A DNA stretch of 64,000 nt, taken from positions 10,037 to 74,036 of the forward strand of contig JANOAR010000270.1 in NCBI GenBank assembly GCA_031411235.1, written 5' to 3'. Shown here one piece after another: positions 44,533-54,105 of this stretch. The DNA comes from JANOAR01 sp031411235. Lineage in GTDB: Bacteria; Verrucomicrobiota; Verrucomicrobiia; Verrucomicrobiales; Verrucomicrobiaceae. Numbering within the stretch: the stretch's first letter is position 1; each line of letters begins with the position of its first letter. A model generated the notes under the pieces. The model had not been told where the DNA came from and ran no database searches. It saw nothing but the letters and a program-made list of their open reading frames with translations. The translations under genes and the position numbers were made by a program.

Positions 44533-47500
44533 ATGTTCGATTTCCTCCAAGCCCTCCCCGGCCTCCTCCAAGGCTACTCCCAAACCCTTCGCGATGAAGC
44601 CGACCGCCTCGCAGAAGACGGTGCCGTGCTCACGCTTGATGTCATCGGCCCAAGACTCGATGCCGAGGTGAAGCTCGATCACGAACTCGTCCACGTCGTG
44701 TGGGAGTTTGAAAACGGCGTCTGGGAAGCCGATACTGACTCCAACAATCCCGACATCCAAGACCTCGCGAAATGCCTCGCGCTCGTCTCCGTGAAACGCA
44801 ACGAAGGCGCAGAGCCCACGGAGGAAATCGTCATCGCTCCAGAGAAATTATTGACCTTCCAGCAGATCCTCGAAGGCCATCTCAACCGCAAGCTCGCCGC
44901 CGAAGAAATCGGCTACCTGAGCAAGATCGAAAAGCGCTGGGAACGCGTTGCCAAGACTGGCGAAATCTTCGATCAAGACATTGTCCGCCTTCATCCGAAA
45001 TGGAGCATTCAGAGCTACGACCCGCTCGCTCTTTGGCCCGATAAACCCGCCTCCTGTCACGAGTTCTGGAACTACATCGCGCTCGCCCTGCACGAGCGCG
45101 GCCTCCCCTTCCCCGGCTTCCTCAAGCCCGCCACCGACATCCGCGCCACACGCGAAAAATTGCGTTCCTGGCGAGCCAGCCGCAGCGTGCCGCATTGGGT
45201 CGAGCGCATCCAACGCCTCATCGCCTACAAGCCCAAGCCACCCGCGCCACGCCCCATCACCGCCTGTCGCCTGCTCATCACCACCAGCGAGGCCAAGCTG
45301 CAAGTCCATGACTCCAGCACCAACGCCTTCCACACCATCGCACCCACCGAGATGGCCACGCTGCGCGCCGACCACGCACGCGGCGGCTGCGCCTCGCTCG
45401 GTGCCGCGTCCGAGTTGCTGCTCTCCTCCTGCTTCCTGCAAATGCAGGCTGCGGCAGAGGACACCTTCCGCCTCGATAGCGAACAGCAGACCGCTTGGCT
45501 CGCCACCATGTTTGGCAAAGTCTCACTCAACGACAAACTCATCACCCTCGATGAAACTCCCTTCAACCGCAGTGCCGAGCCTCTGCGCTGGATCGCTGAA
45601 GAAGCCAACGAAGGTGCCAGCATCGCGCTGAAACTCGTGCTGCCCGATGGCGGCCCGTTGCCCCTGCCAATGCGCGTGCTCTCGGGCGATACCATGCTCT
45701 ATCTCTCCGGCGACACCGTCTTCCCCGGCCCGCAGTGGTTCGGCGAAGAGACCGCCGTGGAACCGCAGATCGAGATACCCCTCGCCGCGCTGAGTTCCTC
45801 CGAAGGCATCGCCTTCATTGAGCAACTCGGAGCCCCGTTGCCCGCCTCGCTCGAAGCCCGCATCCGTCGCGAAAAACTCGAAGTCGAGATCATCGCCAAG
45901 TGCGCCCGCAATACTGGCGGCAGCACCCAGCACGCCCACTTCATCGCCCAAGCAAGCACCGCCGATGGTCGCCACACCGAGATCCTACGCGGCGACCGCT
46001 GGCACCCCGATGTCACTGCCGAGCGCGAAGAAGGCACCATCATCGTGCTCGACCGCAGCGAACTCTATGCCGTGCCCGCCATCCTCGACGGCATGAAAGC
46101 CACCTTCGATGCCGACCTTGATGTCTTCCGCTCACGCATGACGCGCGCCTTCCCCGAGACCTTCTACGCCTGGGCCACCGCCTTGCCATCAACGGTCAAA
46201 TTCGCCCCCGACAACGAGTTAAACAGCATCCTCGCCGACCCGCTCATCGCCCGCGTACGCATCGAGGCTACGCAATCCAGCAGCATCGACTGGTTCGACC
46301 TGCGTGTCGTCTTCGACGTCGAAGGCGTTGATTTAAAACCTGCCGACATCCGCCGTCTCATCAGCGCCAAGGGCGGCTTCGTGAAGCTCGCCGACGGCAC
46401 CTGGCGTCGCGTCAAAATCGAACTCAGCGACGACCAAAAAGAAATGGTCGAAGCCATGGGCATCGACTTGAACGACCTCGAAGACAGCGAGCATCGCGTC
46501 CACTGGCGCAACCTCGTCGGCCAGCGCGGAGCCGAGATCATGAACGCCGAGCAGTGGATGCTGCTGCAAGAGCGCATGGCCAAGATCGAACTCGACATCA
46601 AGCCCGATGTCCCCGCCGAACTGACCTACACCCTCCGCCCCTACCAAGTCGAAGGCTACCAGTTCCTCAGCTACCTCACCGTCAACAACTTCGGCGGCAT
46701 CCTCGCCGACGACATGGGCCTCGGCAAAACCGTGCAAACCATCGCGTGGATTTTGTGGCTGCGCGCAAGATGGAGCCAAAGTGGGACAGGCATCCTGCCT
46801 GTCACCAGTAACTCGGGCATCCTGCCCGACACAACAAACATCGTGTCCGCTCCCATCGAAGCCCCGGTTCCCGCAGCCAAAAAGGCCGCAAAGAAAGCCA
46901 CCAAGAAACAGCTCGCAGCCAACGCAGCAGCAGCAGTCGAGGCTCCATGCACCAGCACCGACCTCGTGCTCCCCCCTTGTAACTCCCTCATCCCCCCAAC
47001 GATCGTCGTCTGCCCCAAATCCGTCCTCGACGTCTGGGCGCTAGAGTTCCTCAAAGCCTCCCCCGGACTCCGCGTCCAAGTCCTGCACGACAAAGACGAA
47101 CTCGAAATTGAGCGCCTCCACGGCGACCTCGACGTGCTCGTGCTCAACTACGCCCAGCTCCGCGCCTGTGCCGAGCCGCTCAGCACCATCACTTTCCTCG
47201 CCGCCATTCTCGATGAAGGCCAGCACATCAAAAACCCCGACAGCAAAGCCGCCAAAGCCGCCTGCGATGTGAAGGCCCACAACCGCCTCGTCCTCACCGG
47301 CACCCCGTTGGAAAACAAGCTCCTCGACCTCTGGAGCCTCATGACCTTCGCCACGCCTGGAGCCCTCGGCGACCGCAGCTACTTCCACAAACACTTCGAC
47401 CGGCGCAAAGACGAGCGCGCCGCCCAGCGCCTCAGCGCCCGGCTGCGCCCCTTCATCCTGCGCCGCACCAAAGGGCAGGTCGCCCGCGACCTACCCCCGC

Positions 47501-48264
47501 GCACCGAGGAAGCCCTCATCTGCGAAATGAGCGGCGTACAGGAAAAAATGTATCAGGACGAACTCGCCCGCGTGCAGAACATGGTGCTCAGCGCCGCCGG
47601 CACCGACGCCCTCGCCAAGCGCCGCTTCGCCATCCTGCAAGCCCTCACCCGCCTCCGCCAAATCTGCTGCCACCCCGCGCTCGTGCAGAAGGATTTGGAA
47701 GTCAAAGAAGGCGACAGCGCCAAGCTCACCGCCGCCCTCGAACTCATCGAACAGCTCCACGAAGAAGGCCACAAGGTCCTCTTCTTCAGCCAGTTCGTCA
47801 GCATGTTGAAAATTGTTCGCGAGCGCCTCGACGCCATGAACCTCCCCTACCACTGGCTCACCGGAGCCAGCGACAACCGCGCCGAAATCGTCCGAGGCTT
47901 CCAGGAAGACACCAACGCCAGCGTCTTCCTCATCAGCCTCAAAGCCGGCGGCAGCGGCTTAAACTTAACCGCCGCCAGCTACGTCATCCTCTACGACCCC
48001 TGGTGGAATCCAGCGGTAGAAAACCAAGCCATCGACCGCGCCCACCGCATCGGCCAAACCCAGCCCGTCATCGCCTACCGCATCCTCACCAAGAACACCA
48101 TCGAGGAAAAAATCATGACCCTGCAGCAGCAAAAGCAAATGCTCAGCAGCGACATCCTTGGCGAAAGCAGCTTCGCGCAGACCCTGCAAGCGGAGGACTT
48201 CGAGTTCCTCCTGGGCATCGAGAAGGATCGCACCCGCAAGGAGCAAAGCGACGAGGAAGATTGA
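44533..48264 (+). CDS. SNF2-family DNA helicase/ATPase
   Basis: 1,243 residues. The N-terminal 690 residues have no clear family match. The SNF2 ATPase starts LRPYQVEGYQFLSYL; Walker A is DDMGLGKT at 726-733, the DExH box reads DEGQH at 894-898, and motif III is LTGTPLENKLLDLWS. The helicase C-terminal lobe has FFSQFVSMLKIV, ISLKAGGSGLNLTAA and DRAHRIGQTQPV. SNF2 proteins translocate on duplex DNA and remodel bound proteins; bacterial ones such as HepA/RapA act on RNA polymerase, others in defence. Between Walker A and motif Ia a 70-residue insertion (about 748-825) holds two palindrome-derived repeats and a Lys/Ala-rich tract; this stretch is normally short. Confidence 0.9.
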   Translation: MFDFLQALPGLLQGYSQTLRDEADRLAEDGAVLTLDVIGPRLDAEVKLDHELVHVVWEFENGVWEADTDSNNPDIQDLAKCLALVSVKRNEGAEPTEEIVIAPEKLLTFQQILEGHLNRKLAAEEIGYLSKIEKRWERVAKTGEIFDQDIVRLHPKWSIQSYDPLALWPDKPASCHEFWNYIALALHERGLPFPGFLKPATDIRATREKLRSWRASRSVPHWVERIQRLIAYKPKPPAPRPITACRLLITTSEAKLQVHDSSTNAFHTIAPTEMATLRADHARGGCASLGAASELLLSSCFLQMQAAAEDTFRLDSEQQTAWLATMFGKVSLNDKLITLDETPFNRSAEPLRWIAEEANEGASIALKLVLPDGGPLPLPMRVLSGDTMLYLSGDTVFPGPQWFGEETAVEPQIEIPLAALSSSEGIAFIEQLGAPLPASLEARIRREKLEVEIIAKCARNTGGSTQHAHFIAQASTADGRHTEILRGDRWHPDVTAEREEGTIIVLDRSELYAVPAILDGMKATFDADLDVFRSRMTRAFPETFYAWATALPSTVKFAPDNELNSILADPLIARVRIEATQSSSIDWFDLRVVFDVEGVDLKPADIRRLISAKGGFVKLADGTWRRVKIELSDDQKEMVEAMGIDLNDLEDSEHRVHWRNLVGQRGAEIMNAEQWMLLQERMAKIELDIKPDVPAELTYTLRPYQVEGYQFLSYLTVNNFGGILADDMGLGKTVQTIAWILWLRARWSQSGTGILPVTSNSGILPDTTNIVSAPIEAPVPAAKKAAKKATKKQLAANAAAAVEAPCTSTDLVLPPCNSLIPPTIVVCPKSVLDVWALEFLKASPGLRVQVLHDKDELEIERLHGDLDVLVLNYAQLRACAEPLSTITFLAAILDEGQHIKNPDSKAAKAACDVKAHNRLVLTGTPLENKLLDLWSLMTFATPGALGDRSYFHKHFDRRKDERAAQRLSARLRPFILRRTKGQVARDLPPRTEEALICEMSGVQEKMYQDELARVQNMVLSAAGTDALAKRRFAILQALTRLRQICCHPALVQKDLEVKEGDSAKLTAALELIEQLHEEGHKVLFFSQFVSMLKIVRERLDAMNLPYHWLTGASDNRAEIVRGFQEDTNASVFLISLKAGGSGLNLTAASYVILYDPWWNPAVENQAIDRAHRIGQTQPVIAYRILTKNTIEEKIMTLQQQKQMLSSDILGESSFAQTLQAEDFEFLLGIEKDRTRKEQSDEED
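46785..46829. repeat. Two REP-like palindromes translated in frame (GTGILPV type)
   Basis: GACAGGC-ATCCT-GCCTGTC at 46785-46803 and TCGGGC-ATCCT-GCCCGA at 46813-46829 are perfect inverted repeats with the same ATCCT loop and different but compensating stems. In the SNF2 frame they read GTGILPV and SGILPD. Repeats translated as GTGILPV recur in Verrucomicrobia and Planctomycetes proteins. Confidence 0.75.
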
Positions 48265-48359
48265 GCCCACAAAACGTAGGGCAGATCGTCTTGCTCACGC
48301 AGCCGTAGCCCCATTGCGCCAAGCTTGCACACTGCACTTCAAGCAGCGACACTCCGCGC

Positions 48360-48938
48360 ATGGGACTCCCCGCCACCAAGTTCTACACTATTCCCGAGTA
48401 CCTCGCTCTCGAAGCCACCACGGGTCAAAAGCACGAGTATCACGATGGCGTTGTCACCGCGATGGCAGGCGGATCACCAGCGCATTCATTTGTCGCTGGC
48501 GGAATCCTCGGCGAGCTGCGCAATCACTTGAAAGGCAAGCCCTGCAAACCCTTTGGCAGTGATCTCAAAGTGAAAGCCGGAGGCAAAGTCCACTACCCCG
48601 ATGCCGCTGTGGTGTGCCCACCCATGGCTTGCGATCCCGACGTAACGGATGCCGTGACGAATCCTGCCGTTATTTTCGAGGTCATCTCCGATTCCACAGA
48701 GCGCTATGATCGTGGAGCAAAGTTTGGCTTTTACCGCCAGAACCCCGACATGACAAACTACGTACTTGTTTCAGCCGAGCGCATCTATGCCGAGCATTAC
48801 AGCCGCGCTGAAGGCGACAAGTGGAACCTCGAATTCCTCGGCCCAGGCAGTCTTCTGAACCTGCCAAAGGTCGGCTGCGCAATTGTCATTGATGCCTTTT
48901 ATGAAGGCAATGAGATGCTCATAGCCCCCCTCGCCTAA
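48360..48938 (+). CDS. Uma2-family (DUF820) putative endonuclease
   Basis: A 192-residue protein of the Uma2 family with a PD-(D/E)xK nuclease fold. The opening TIPEYLALEATTGQKHEYHDG and then VVTAMAGGSPAHSFVAGGIL are standard. YPDAAVVC at 79-86 (Asp81) and VIFEVISDST near 104-113 (Glu107) are the metal-site motifs, and the helix DRGAKFGFYRQN completes the core. The family is common as many copies in cyanobacteria and Verrucomicrobia. Its DNA target is unknown, and some members are inactive. It lies 95 bp downstream of the SNF2 gene on the same strand. Confidence 0.9.
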   Translation: MGLPATKFYTIPEYLALEATTGQKHEYHDGVVTAMAGGSPAHSFVAGGILGELRNHLKGKPCKPFGSDLKVKAGGKVHYPDAAVVCPPMACDPDVTDAVTNPAVIFEVISDSTERYDRGAKFGFYRQNPDMTNYVLVSAERIYAEHYSRAEGDKWNLEFLGPGSLLNLPKVGCAIVIDAFYEGNEMLIAPLA

Positions 48939-49063
48939 ATCCATCGAAGCAGCTAGTCACAGCACTTTGATCAATGAGGCAGCTGCGAGGCTAGGCTCTA
49001 TTCTTTTCCCGCCTTGCCCTCACCAAAGCCACTCGCTACACTCTGCGTCCTTTCCGCCCCCGT

Positions 49064-51292
49064 ATGAACTTCACTCGTCTTGCGCTTTTTGTCCTAACCC
49101 TTGCTTGTGGGCTCTCCAGCCTACACGCTCAAGTCGTCGTCGGCGGCGGTGGCCTCGCCGAGCATTACTTGCGCGGCTTCACCATGAACAGCGAGGCCGA
49201 GCGCCAAGCCCAAGCAGGCAACCTCCCAGGAGCCAAAGAACTCTACACCCAGGCCCTCGTCATCCTCGACGACCTTGTTAAAATCGACCCCACGTATCAG
49301 CCTAGCGTCCTGGCCTACCGACGTGGCAAGATCGCCGACGCACTCGCCACGGTGAATGCCAAGCTCGCCGCCCCAGCGCCCGCGCCCGCTCCACCCCCGG
49401 CACCATCGACGCTCGTCCCACCACTGCCCAGTGGCGTCGCCATGCCTGCGCCGCTTCCAGGATTTAGCCCTGCTCCAGCCGCTGCCGCGCCCGCTGCCCC
49501 CGCTTCGCTCGACGACTACCTCAACGGCATCAAAGCCGCCGTGCAGCAGCAACTCCAGGCCTCCCAGCAGCAGCAGACTGAACTCTATGCCAAAGTCGGC
49601 CAGTACCAACTCGGCTACGAGACCGCTCTGAAACAACGCGACGAACTCGCCAACAACTACCAGACCCTCTCCGGCACCGCCATCGCACAGCAGTCCAAGA
49701 TCAAAGAACTCGAAACCTCCGTCGCCAATGGAGCTGCCACTAAGGCCGAACTCGAAGCCAGCAAAAAGACCCTGGTCGAAACCAACGAAGCCCTCACCGA
49801 AGCCAAGGAACGCCTCGGCAAAGTCGAAAAAGGCATCATGGATCAGAGCAAGCAGTTGATGGAAAGCGCCATGAAACTCGCCACAGCCGAGCGCGAGCGC
49901 GATACCCTCGCGAAAGAAAAAGCCGCAGCCATCGCCGAGCGCGATCTGCTTTCCAAAGACAAGACCATCGCCATCGCCGAGCGCGACAAAGCCAATGCTG
50001 AGCGAGACCGACTCTCCAAAGAGCGCAACGCAATCAGCCTGAAGCTGCTCGGACTTCAAGCCCAATACGACGCGCTAAAAAATACCCCACCGACGACGAC
50101 AAAAATGGCCAACGCCTCGACCGAGATGAAGGCTCTCATCGCTGAAAATGAGCGCCTCAAAAAAGCCCTCGATACCGCTCGCCTACAAGTGGAGAGCCTC
50201 AAAGGCGACATCACCCGCAAAGACGTGGAAATCGACCAACTCAAAGGCTCACTCACCAAGATCCAAGGCGAGCTAACCGCGCTAAAAAAAGAAAACGCCA
50301 GCTATGCCGCCCAAGTCTCCGACTTGACCCTTCAGCTCAAAGACATCAAAGCCAAAGCCGATGTCGCTGCGACCAAGGCACCTGCCAAAGAAGTGCCCCA
50401 ACTCAAAGAAGAGAACGACCTCCTCAAGAACATCATCCAGCGCCAACTCCGCCAGCAGGCACGCCAGCAAACCACCAAAACCCTTGTCATCGGCCAACTA
50501 CAAAAAATGGGCGACGATGCCAAAGGCCTCGTCGATGAAGTCGAGCAACTCGGCGGCGTACGCATCACCCTCTCACCCGCCGAGCAGAAGCTCTTCACCG
50601 CTCCTGAGTTGAAGGAATTCCTCAGCACAGGCGGCATCCAGTCCACCTTCGTCGCCAAGAGCGAAGCCCCCGTCACCACCCCTGGCGCAGCGGCTTCCGT
50701 CACGCCCCTCAACGGTGCTGCCGCCCTCGACGCCCTGTTAAACAAAGGCAACACCGCCCTCGCCAACGGCAAGCTTGCCGACGCCGCCACCGCCTACCAA
50801 GACGCCCTGCGCGCCGACCCCAAGAACCCATCCGCCTTCGCTGGTCTCGCTTGGACACGCCTTCAGCAAGGCAGCCTGGACGAAGCCGAAGCCACGCTGA
50901 ACAAGTCGCTCACCATCGACGCCAACAACGCCACAGCCCACTACATGCTCGGCGTCACCTACTTCCGCCGCGACAAAACCAACGAGGCCATGAAGGCCTT
51001 TGAAAAGAGCCTCGCCCTGGACGCCAAAAACGCCAAAGCACGCCACTACCTCGGCATCATCGCCACCAAACAAGGCCTGCTGGAACGCGCCGAACGCGAA
51101 TTCAAAACCTCCCTCGCCATCGACCCCACGTATGCCGAAGGCTACTTCAACCTCGCCGTCCTCTACGTCACCTGGGATCCACCCAAGTGGGACGACGCCA
51201 AGAAAAATTACAGCGAGGCCGTCAAAAAAGGCCTCAAGCCCGATGCCAATCTGGAAAAGATTTTGAATGGCGCGGCAGTGTCCGCACGCTGA
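49064..51292 (+). CDS. Exported coiled-coil and TPR protein
   Basis: A 742-residue protein with a signal peptide (MNFTRLALFVLTLACGLSSL, cut near LHAQ). Residues about 30-100 form a TPR-like unit (GNLPGAKELYTQALVILDDL), 103-157 a Pro/Ala-rich linker, and about 165-470 a long coiled coil with many ERDxL heptads (RERDTLAKEKAAAIAERD). The last 180 residues contain at least four TPR motifs (ANGKLADAATAYQDALRADP, GLLERAEREFKTSLAIDPTY). TPR proteins bind partner proteins; nothing here says which. The layout suggests an envelope scaffold. It converges on mutS with a palindromic spacer. Confidence 0.85.
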   Translation: MNFTRLALFVLTLACGLSSLHAQVVVGGGGLAEHYLRGFTMNSEAERQAQAGNLPGAKELYTQALVILDDLVKIDPTYQPSVLAYRRGKIADALATVNAKLAAPAPAPAPPPAPSTLVPPLPSGVAMPAPLPGFSPAPAAAAPAAPASLDDYLNGIKAAVQQQLQASQQQQTELYAKVGQYQLGYETALKQRDELANNYQTLSGTAIAQQSKIKELETSVANGAATKAELEASKKTLVETNEALTEAKERLGKVEKGIMDQSKQLMESAMKLATAERERDTLAKEKAAAIAERDLLSKDKTIAIAERDKANAERDRLSKERNAISLKLLGLQAQYDALKNTPPTTTKMANASTEMKALIAENERLKKALDTARLQVESLKGDITRKDVEIDQLKGSLTKIQGELTALKKENASYAAQVSDLTLQLKDIKAKADVAATKAPAKEVPQLKEENDLLKNIIQRQLRQQARQQTTKTLVIGQLQKMGDDAKGLVDEVEQLGGVRITLSPAEQKLFTAPELKEFLSTGGIQSTFVAKSEAPVTTPGAAASVTPLNGAAALDALLNKGNTALANGKLADAATAYQDALRADPKNPSAFAGLAWTRLQQGSLDEAEATLNKSLTIDANNATAHYMLGVTYFRRDKTNEAMKAFEKSLALDAKNAKARHYLGIIATKQGLLERAEREFKTSLAIDPTYAEGYFNLAVLYVTWDPPKWDDAKKNYSEAVKKGLKPDANLEKILNGAAVSAR

Positions 51293-51320
51293 AGCAAGGC
51301 GGTAAAAGCATGGCTCAATG

Positions 51321-51372
51321 CTCGTTTCGCAGACGAGCAGCGTCGCGTTCTGGCGAACGCGCCTACGACGCT
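51321..51372. repeat. Nested inverted repeats between convergent genes
   Basis: CTCGT/ACGAG (51321-51325 with 51333-51337) is followed by AGCGTCG/CGACGCT (51339-51345 with 51366-51372), and this outer stem encloses CGTTC-TGGC-GAACG (51346-51359). No T-run follows. It could be a two-way terminator or one copy of a REP-like element. Confidence 0.5.
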
Positions 51373-51395
51373 TAGCACGGCAGTATAACTTGCCC

Positions 51396-53981
51396 TCACC
51401 CCCACAGGCTCATCTGCATCGTCGGCTCGGTTTTCGCGGCTGCACTGCTCTTCTTTTTTGCTTTCGCTGGCGCGGCGGGGATGCTCGTCGCGGCTGGCAC
51501 TTCTTTGACGCTGGTGGCGGGTTGGTGGCCGCTTTCCAGTTGCTCCAAAACTTCGCGGGCGCGTTGAATAACGGCTTCCGGAAGGCCTGCCAGTCTCGCG
51601 ACTTGGATGCCGTAGCTCTTCTCAGCGCTGCCAGCGATGATCTTGCGCAGGAAGATGATCTGCTGGTTCCACTCCTTCACCGCGACGTTGTAGTTTTTCA
51701 CGGCGGAGCGGCTTTGCGCGAGGGCTGTTAACTCATGGTAGTGAGTCGCGAATAGGGTGCGTGCGCCGATTTTATCATGCAGGTACTCGGCCACGCTCCA
51801 GGCGATGCTGAGGCCGTCGAAGGTGCTGGTGCCTCTACCGATTTCATCAAGAATGACGAGGCTGCGCTCGGTGCTGTTGTTGAGGATGAGCGCGGTCTCG
51901 TTCATCTCTACCATGAAGGTGCTCTGGCCGCGCGCGATGTCGTCGCTGGCGCCGATGCGGGTGAAGATGCGATCCACCACGCCGACTTCAGCGCTGGTGG
52001 CAGGCAGGTAGCTACCGATTTGCGCCATCAAGGTGAGTAGCGCGACCTGGCGTAGGTAGGTGCTCTTGCCGGCCATGTTGGGGCCGGTGATGATGAGCAG
52101 GCGGTTGTCCTTGGGCTCCAGGGTGATGTCGTTGGGCACGAAGCGATCTCCACCGCTGAGGCTCTGATCGAGCACGGGATGGCGGCCTTCGCGGATGAAC
52201 AGGTTGCGCGTGTCGTTGAGCAGCGGACGGGTGTAATGGTAGAGTCGCGCGGTCTCGGCGAGGGCGCACAACACATCGAGATGGGCGAGGGCTTCGGCGG
52301 TTTCTTGGATGGGCACGAGGTGCTCCAGCACCTTGCTGCGCAGGGCGATGAATTCCTCGTATTCGAGCGCCTTGCTGCGCTCTTCGGCACCAAGGATTTT
52401 GTCTTCCATGCGCTTCAGCTCATCGGTGATGAAGCGCTCGCCATTGGCGGTGGTTTGCTTGCGATGGTACTCGGGCGGCACGTTGCCGAGGTTGCTGCTG
52501 GTGATCTCGATGAAGTAGCCAAAGACCGCGTTGTATTTGATCTTGAGGCTCTTGATGCCCGTGCGCTCGATCTCGCGATTTTGCATGTCGGCGATCCACT
52601 GCCTGCCCAGGGTAGAGGCGCTGCGCAGCTCGTCGAGCGCAGGGTTGTGGCCTTCGCGGAAGATGCCGCCTTCTTTGATGTGAATGGGGGGCTCATCGAC
52701 AATGCAATGCGCGATGTGATCGGCGATGGGAGCAAGGTCGTGCAGGCTGGATTGAAGCGTGGTGAGCAGCGCGGATGTGCTGCCCTCACCGATGCCCGGC
52801 ACGCCGTGGAAACCAGTCCCGCTGGCAAGCAGCGAGAGCGTCTGCCGCACCCCTGGCACGACTTCCAGACTGGTCGCCAGCGTCTGCAAATCACGGGCAT
52901 TGCCGCTGCCTTGGCTGAGCCTGCCGCTGGTGCGTTCGAGGTCGCGTACGTCTTTTAAAAGGGTGCGCAGTTGGCCCAGCACGATGGGCTCCTGGAGCAT
53001 CGCAGCGAGGACATCCTGGCGCTCGATGAGGCGTGGCACATCACGCAGCGGATGCAGCACCCAGTGCCTGAGTTTGCGAGCACCCATCGGCGTGCAAGTG
53101 CGATCCAGAGAGGAGAGCAGCGTGTGCTGATTGCCCGCGCCACCACCCGTGCGGCTGGTGACGAGTTCGAGATGCAATTGGCTGGCGGCGTCGATCAAAA
53201 CCGTGTCGCTGGCAGAGGCCACGCGCAGCCTGCGGATATGCTCAACACTGCGCCGAAGCTGGAACTGTAAGTATTGTAGTATGGCCCCGGCAGCGCTGAT
53301 CGCCGGCATCATGTGGCCGCAGCCAAAGCCATCCATGGACTGCACTTTGAAATGCGTCGTCAGCGCATGGATGGCTTGATCGTGGAGGAACAAATAGCTC
53401 TCGATGGCGAGGCCCGCCGCAGGGCGTCCGAGCGCGGCGAAGAGATCCTTTTGCTCTTCATTATAGAGCAGCTCGCTGGGCATCACGCGCTGGAGTTCAT
53501 CGGCCAGTTCCGCAGTGTCGGTGAATTCGCTGACTTCAAATTCGCCCGTGGTGTGATCGACAATGGCAAGGCCGAGGCGCTTGCCCTCACGGAGGATGGC
53601 GGCCAGGTAATTGGGACGATTGCTTTCGAGCAAATTCAGATCGCTGACGGTGCCTGCGCTGATGATTTGCGAGATCTCGCGGTTGACGAGTTTGCCGGGC
53701 ATGGCGACCTCGGTCTGCTCGCCGATGGCGACGCGTTTGCCCGCTTGGATGAGCTTGGCGATGTAGCCCTGCGCGGCGTGGTGGGGCACGCCGCTCATGG
53801 GGATGCCGTTGCGCTTGGTGAGGGCCACATTGAGCAGAGGCGAGGCGATCTTTGCATCCTCAAAGAACATCTCATAAAAGTCGCCCAGGCGGAACATCAG
53901 CAGCACATCCTCGGGCAGCTCGCGACGCATCGCGAGGTACTGCTTCATCATGGGTGTGGCGGTGCTGGCTTCGGCGGACAT
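51396..53981 (-). CDS. mutS: DNA mismatch repair protein MutS
   Basis: 861 residues from the ATG at 53981, which gives the standard start MSAEASTATPMMKQYLAMRR. The mismatch wedge is GDFYEMF with Phe35 and Glu37. The connector and core follow, with GIPMSGVPHHAAQGYIAKL in the N-terminal domain. The ATPase has Walker A ITGPNMAGKSTYLRQ, the signature VDRIFTRIGASDDIARGQST and Walker B LVILDEIGRGTSTFDG, then FATHYHELTAL. MutS binds mispaired bases and recruits MutL. Length is normal. No mutL is in the window. Confidence 0.97.
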   Translation of the reverse strand: MSAEASTATPMMKQYLAMRRELPEDVLLMFRLGDFYEMFFEDAKIASPLLNVALTKRNGIPMSGVPHHAAQGYIAKLIQAGKRVAIGEQTEVAMPGKLVNREISQIISAGTVSDLNLLESNRPNYLAAILREGKRLGLAIVDHTTGEFEVSEFTDTAELADELQRVMPSELLYNEEQKDLFAALGRPAAGLAIESYLFLHDQAIHALTTHFKVQSMDGFGCGHMMPAISAAGAILQYLQFQLRRSVEHIRRLRVASASDTVLIDAASQLHLELVTSRTGGGAGNQHTLLSSLDRTCTPMGARKLRHWVLHPLRDVPRLIERQDVLAAMLQEPIVLGQLRTLLKDVRDLERTSGRLSQGSGNARDLQTLATSLEVVPGVRQTLSLLASGTGFHGVPGIGEGSTSALLTTLQSSLHDLAPIADHIAHCIVDEPPIHIKEGGIFREGHNPALDELRSASTLGRQWIADMQNREIERTGIKSLKIKYNAVFGYFIEITSSNLGNVPPEYHRKQTTANGERFITDELKRMEDKILGAEERSKALEYEEFIALRSKVLEHLVPIQETAEALAHLDVLCALAETARLYHYTRPLLNDTRNLFIREGRHPVLDQSLSGGDRFVPNDITLEPKDNRLLIITGPNMAGKSTYLRQVALLTLMAQIGSYLPATSAEVGVVDRIFTRIGASDDIARGQSTFMVEMNETALILNNSTERSLVILDEIGRGTSTFDGLSIAWSVAEYLHDKIGARTLFATHYHELTALAQSRSAVKNYNVAVKEWNQQIIFLRKIIAGSAEKSYGIQVARLAGLPEAVIQRAREVLEQLESGHQPATSVKEVPAATSIPAAPAKAKKKSSAAAKTEPTMQMSLWG

Positions 53982-54105
53982 CGGGGGTGCGCAGTCTATG
54001 CCGCAACGGGGAATGTAAAGGCTGAGATGTATCCGCAGGCGGGCGTCGATTGCTTGAAGCAGCGCCCCCCTTGCGAGCAAACCGCTCCCGCTCAGGCCTT
54101 CGCGA

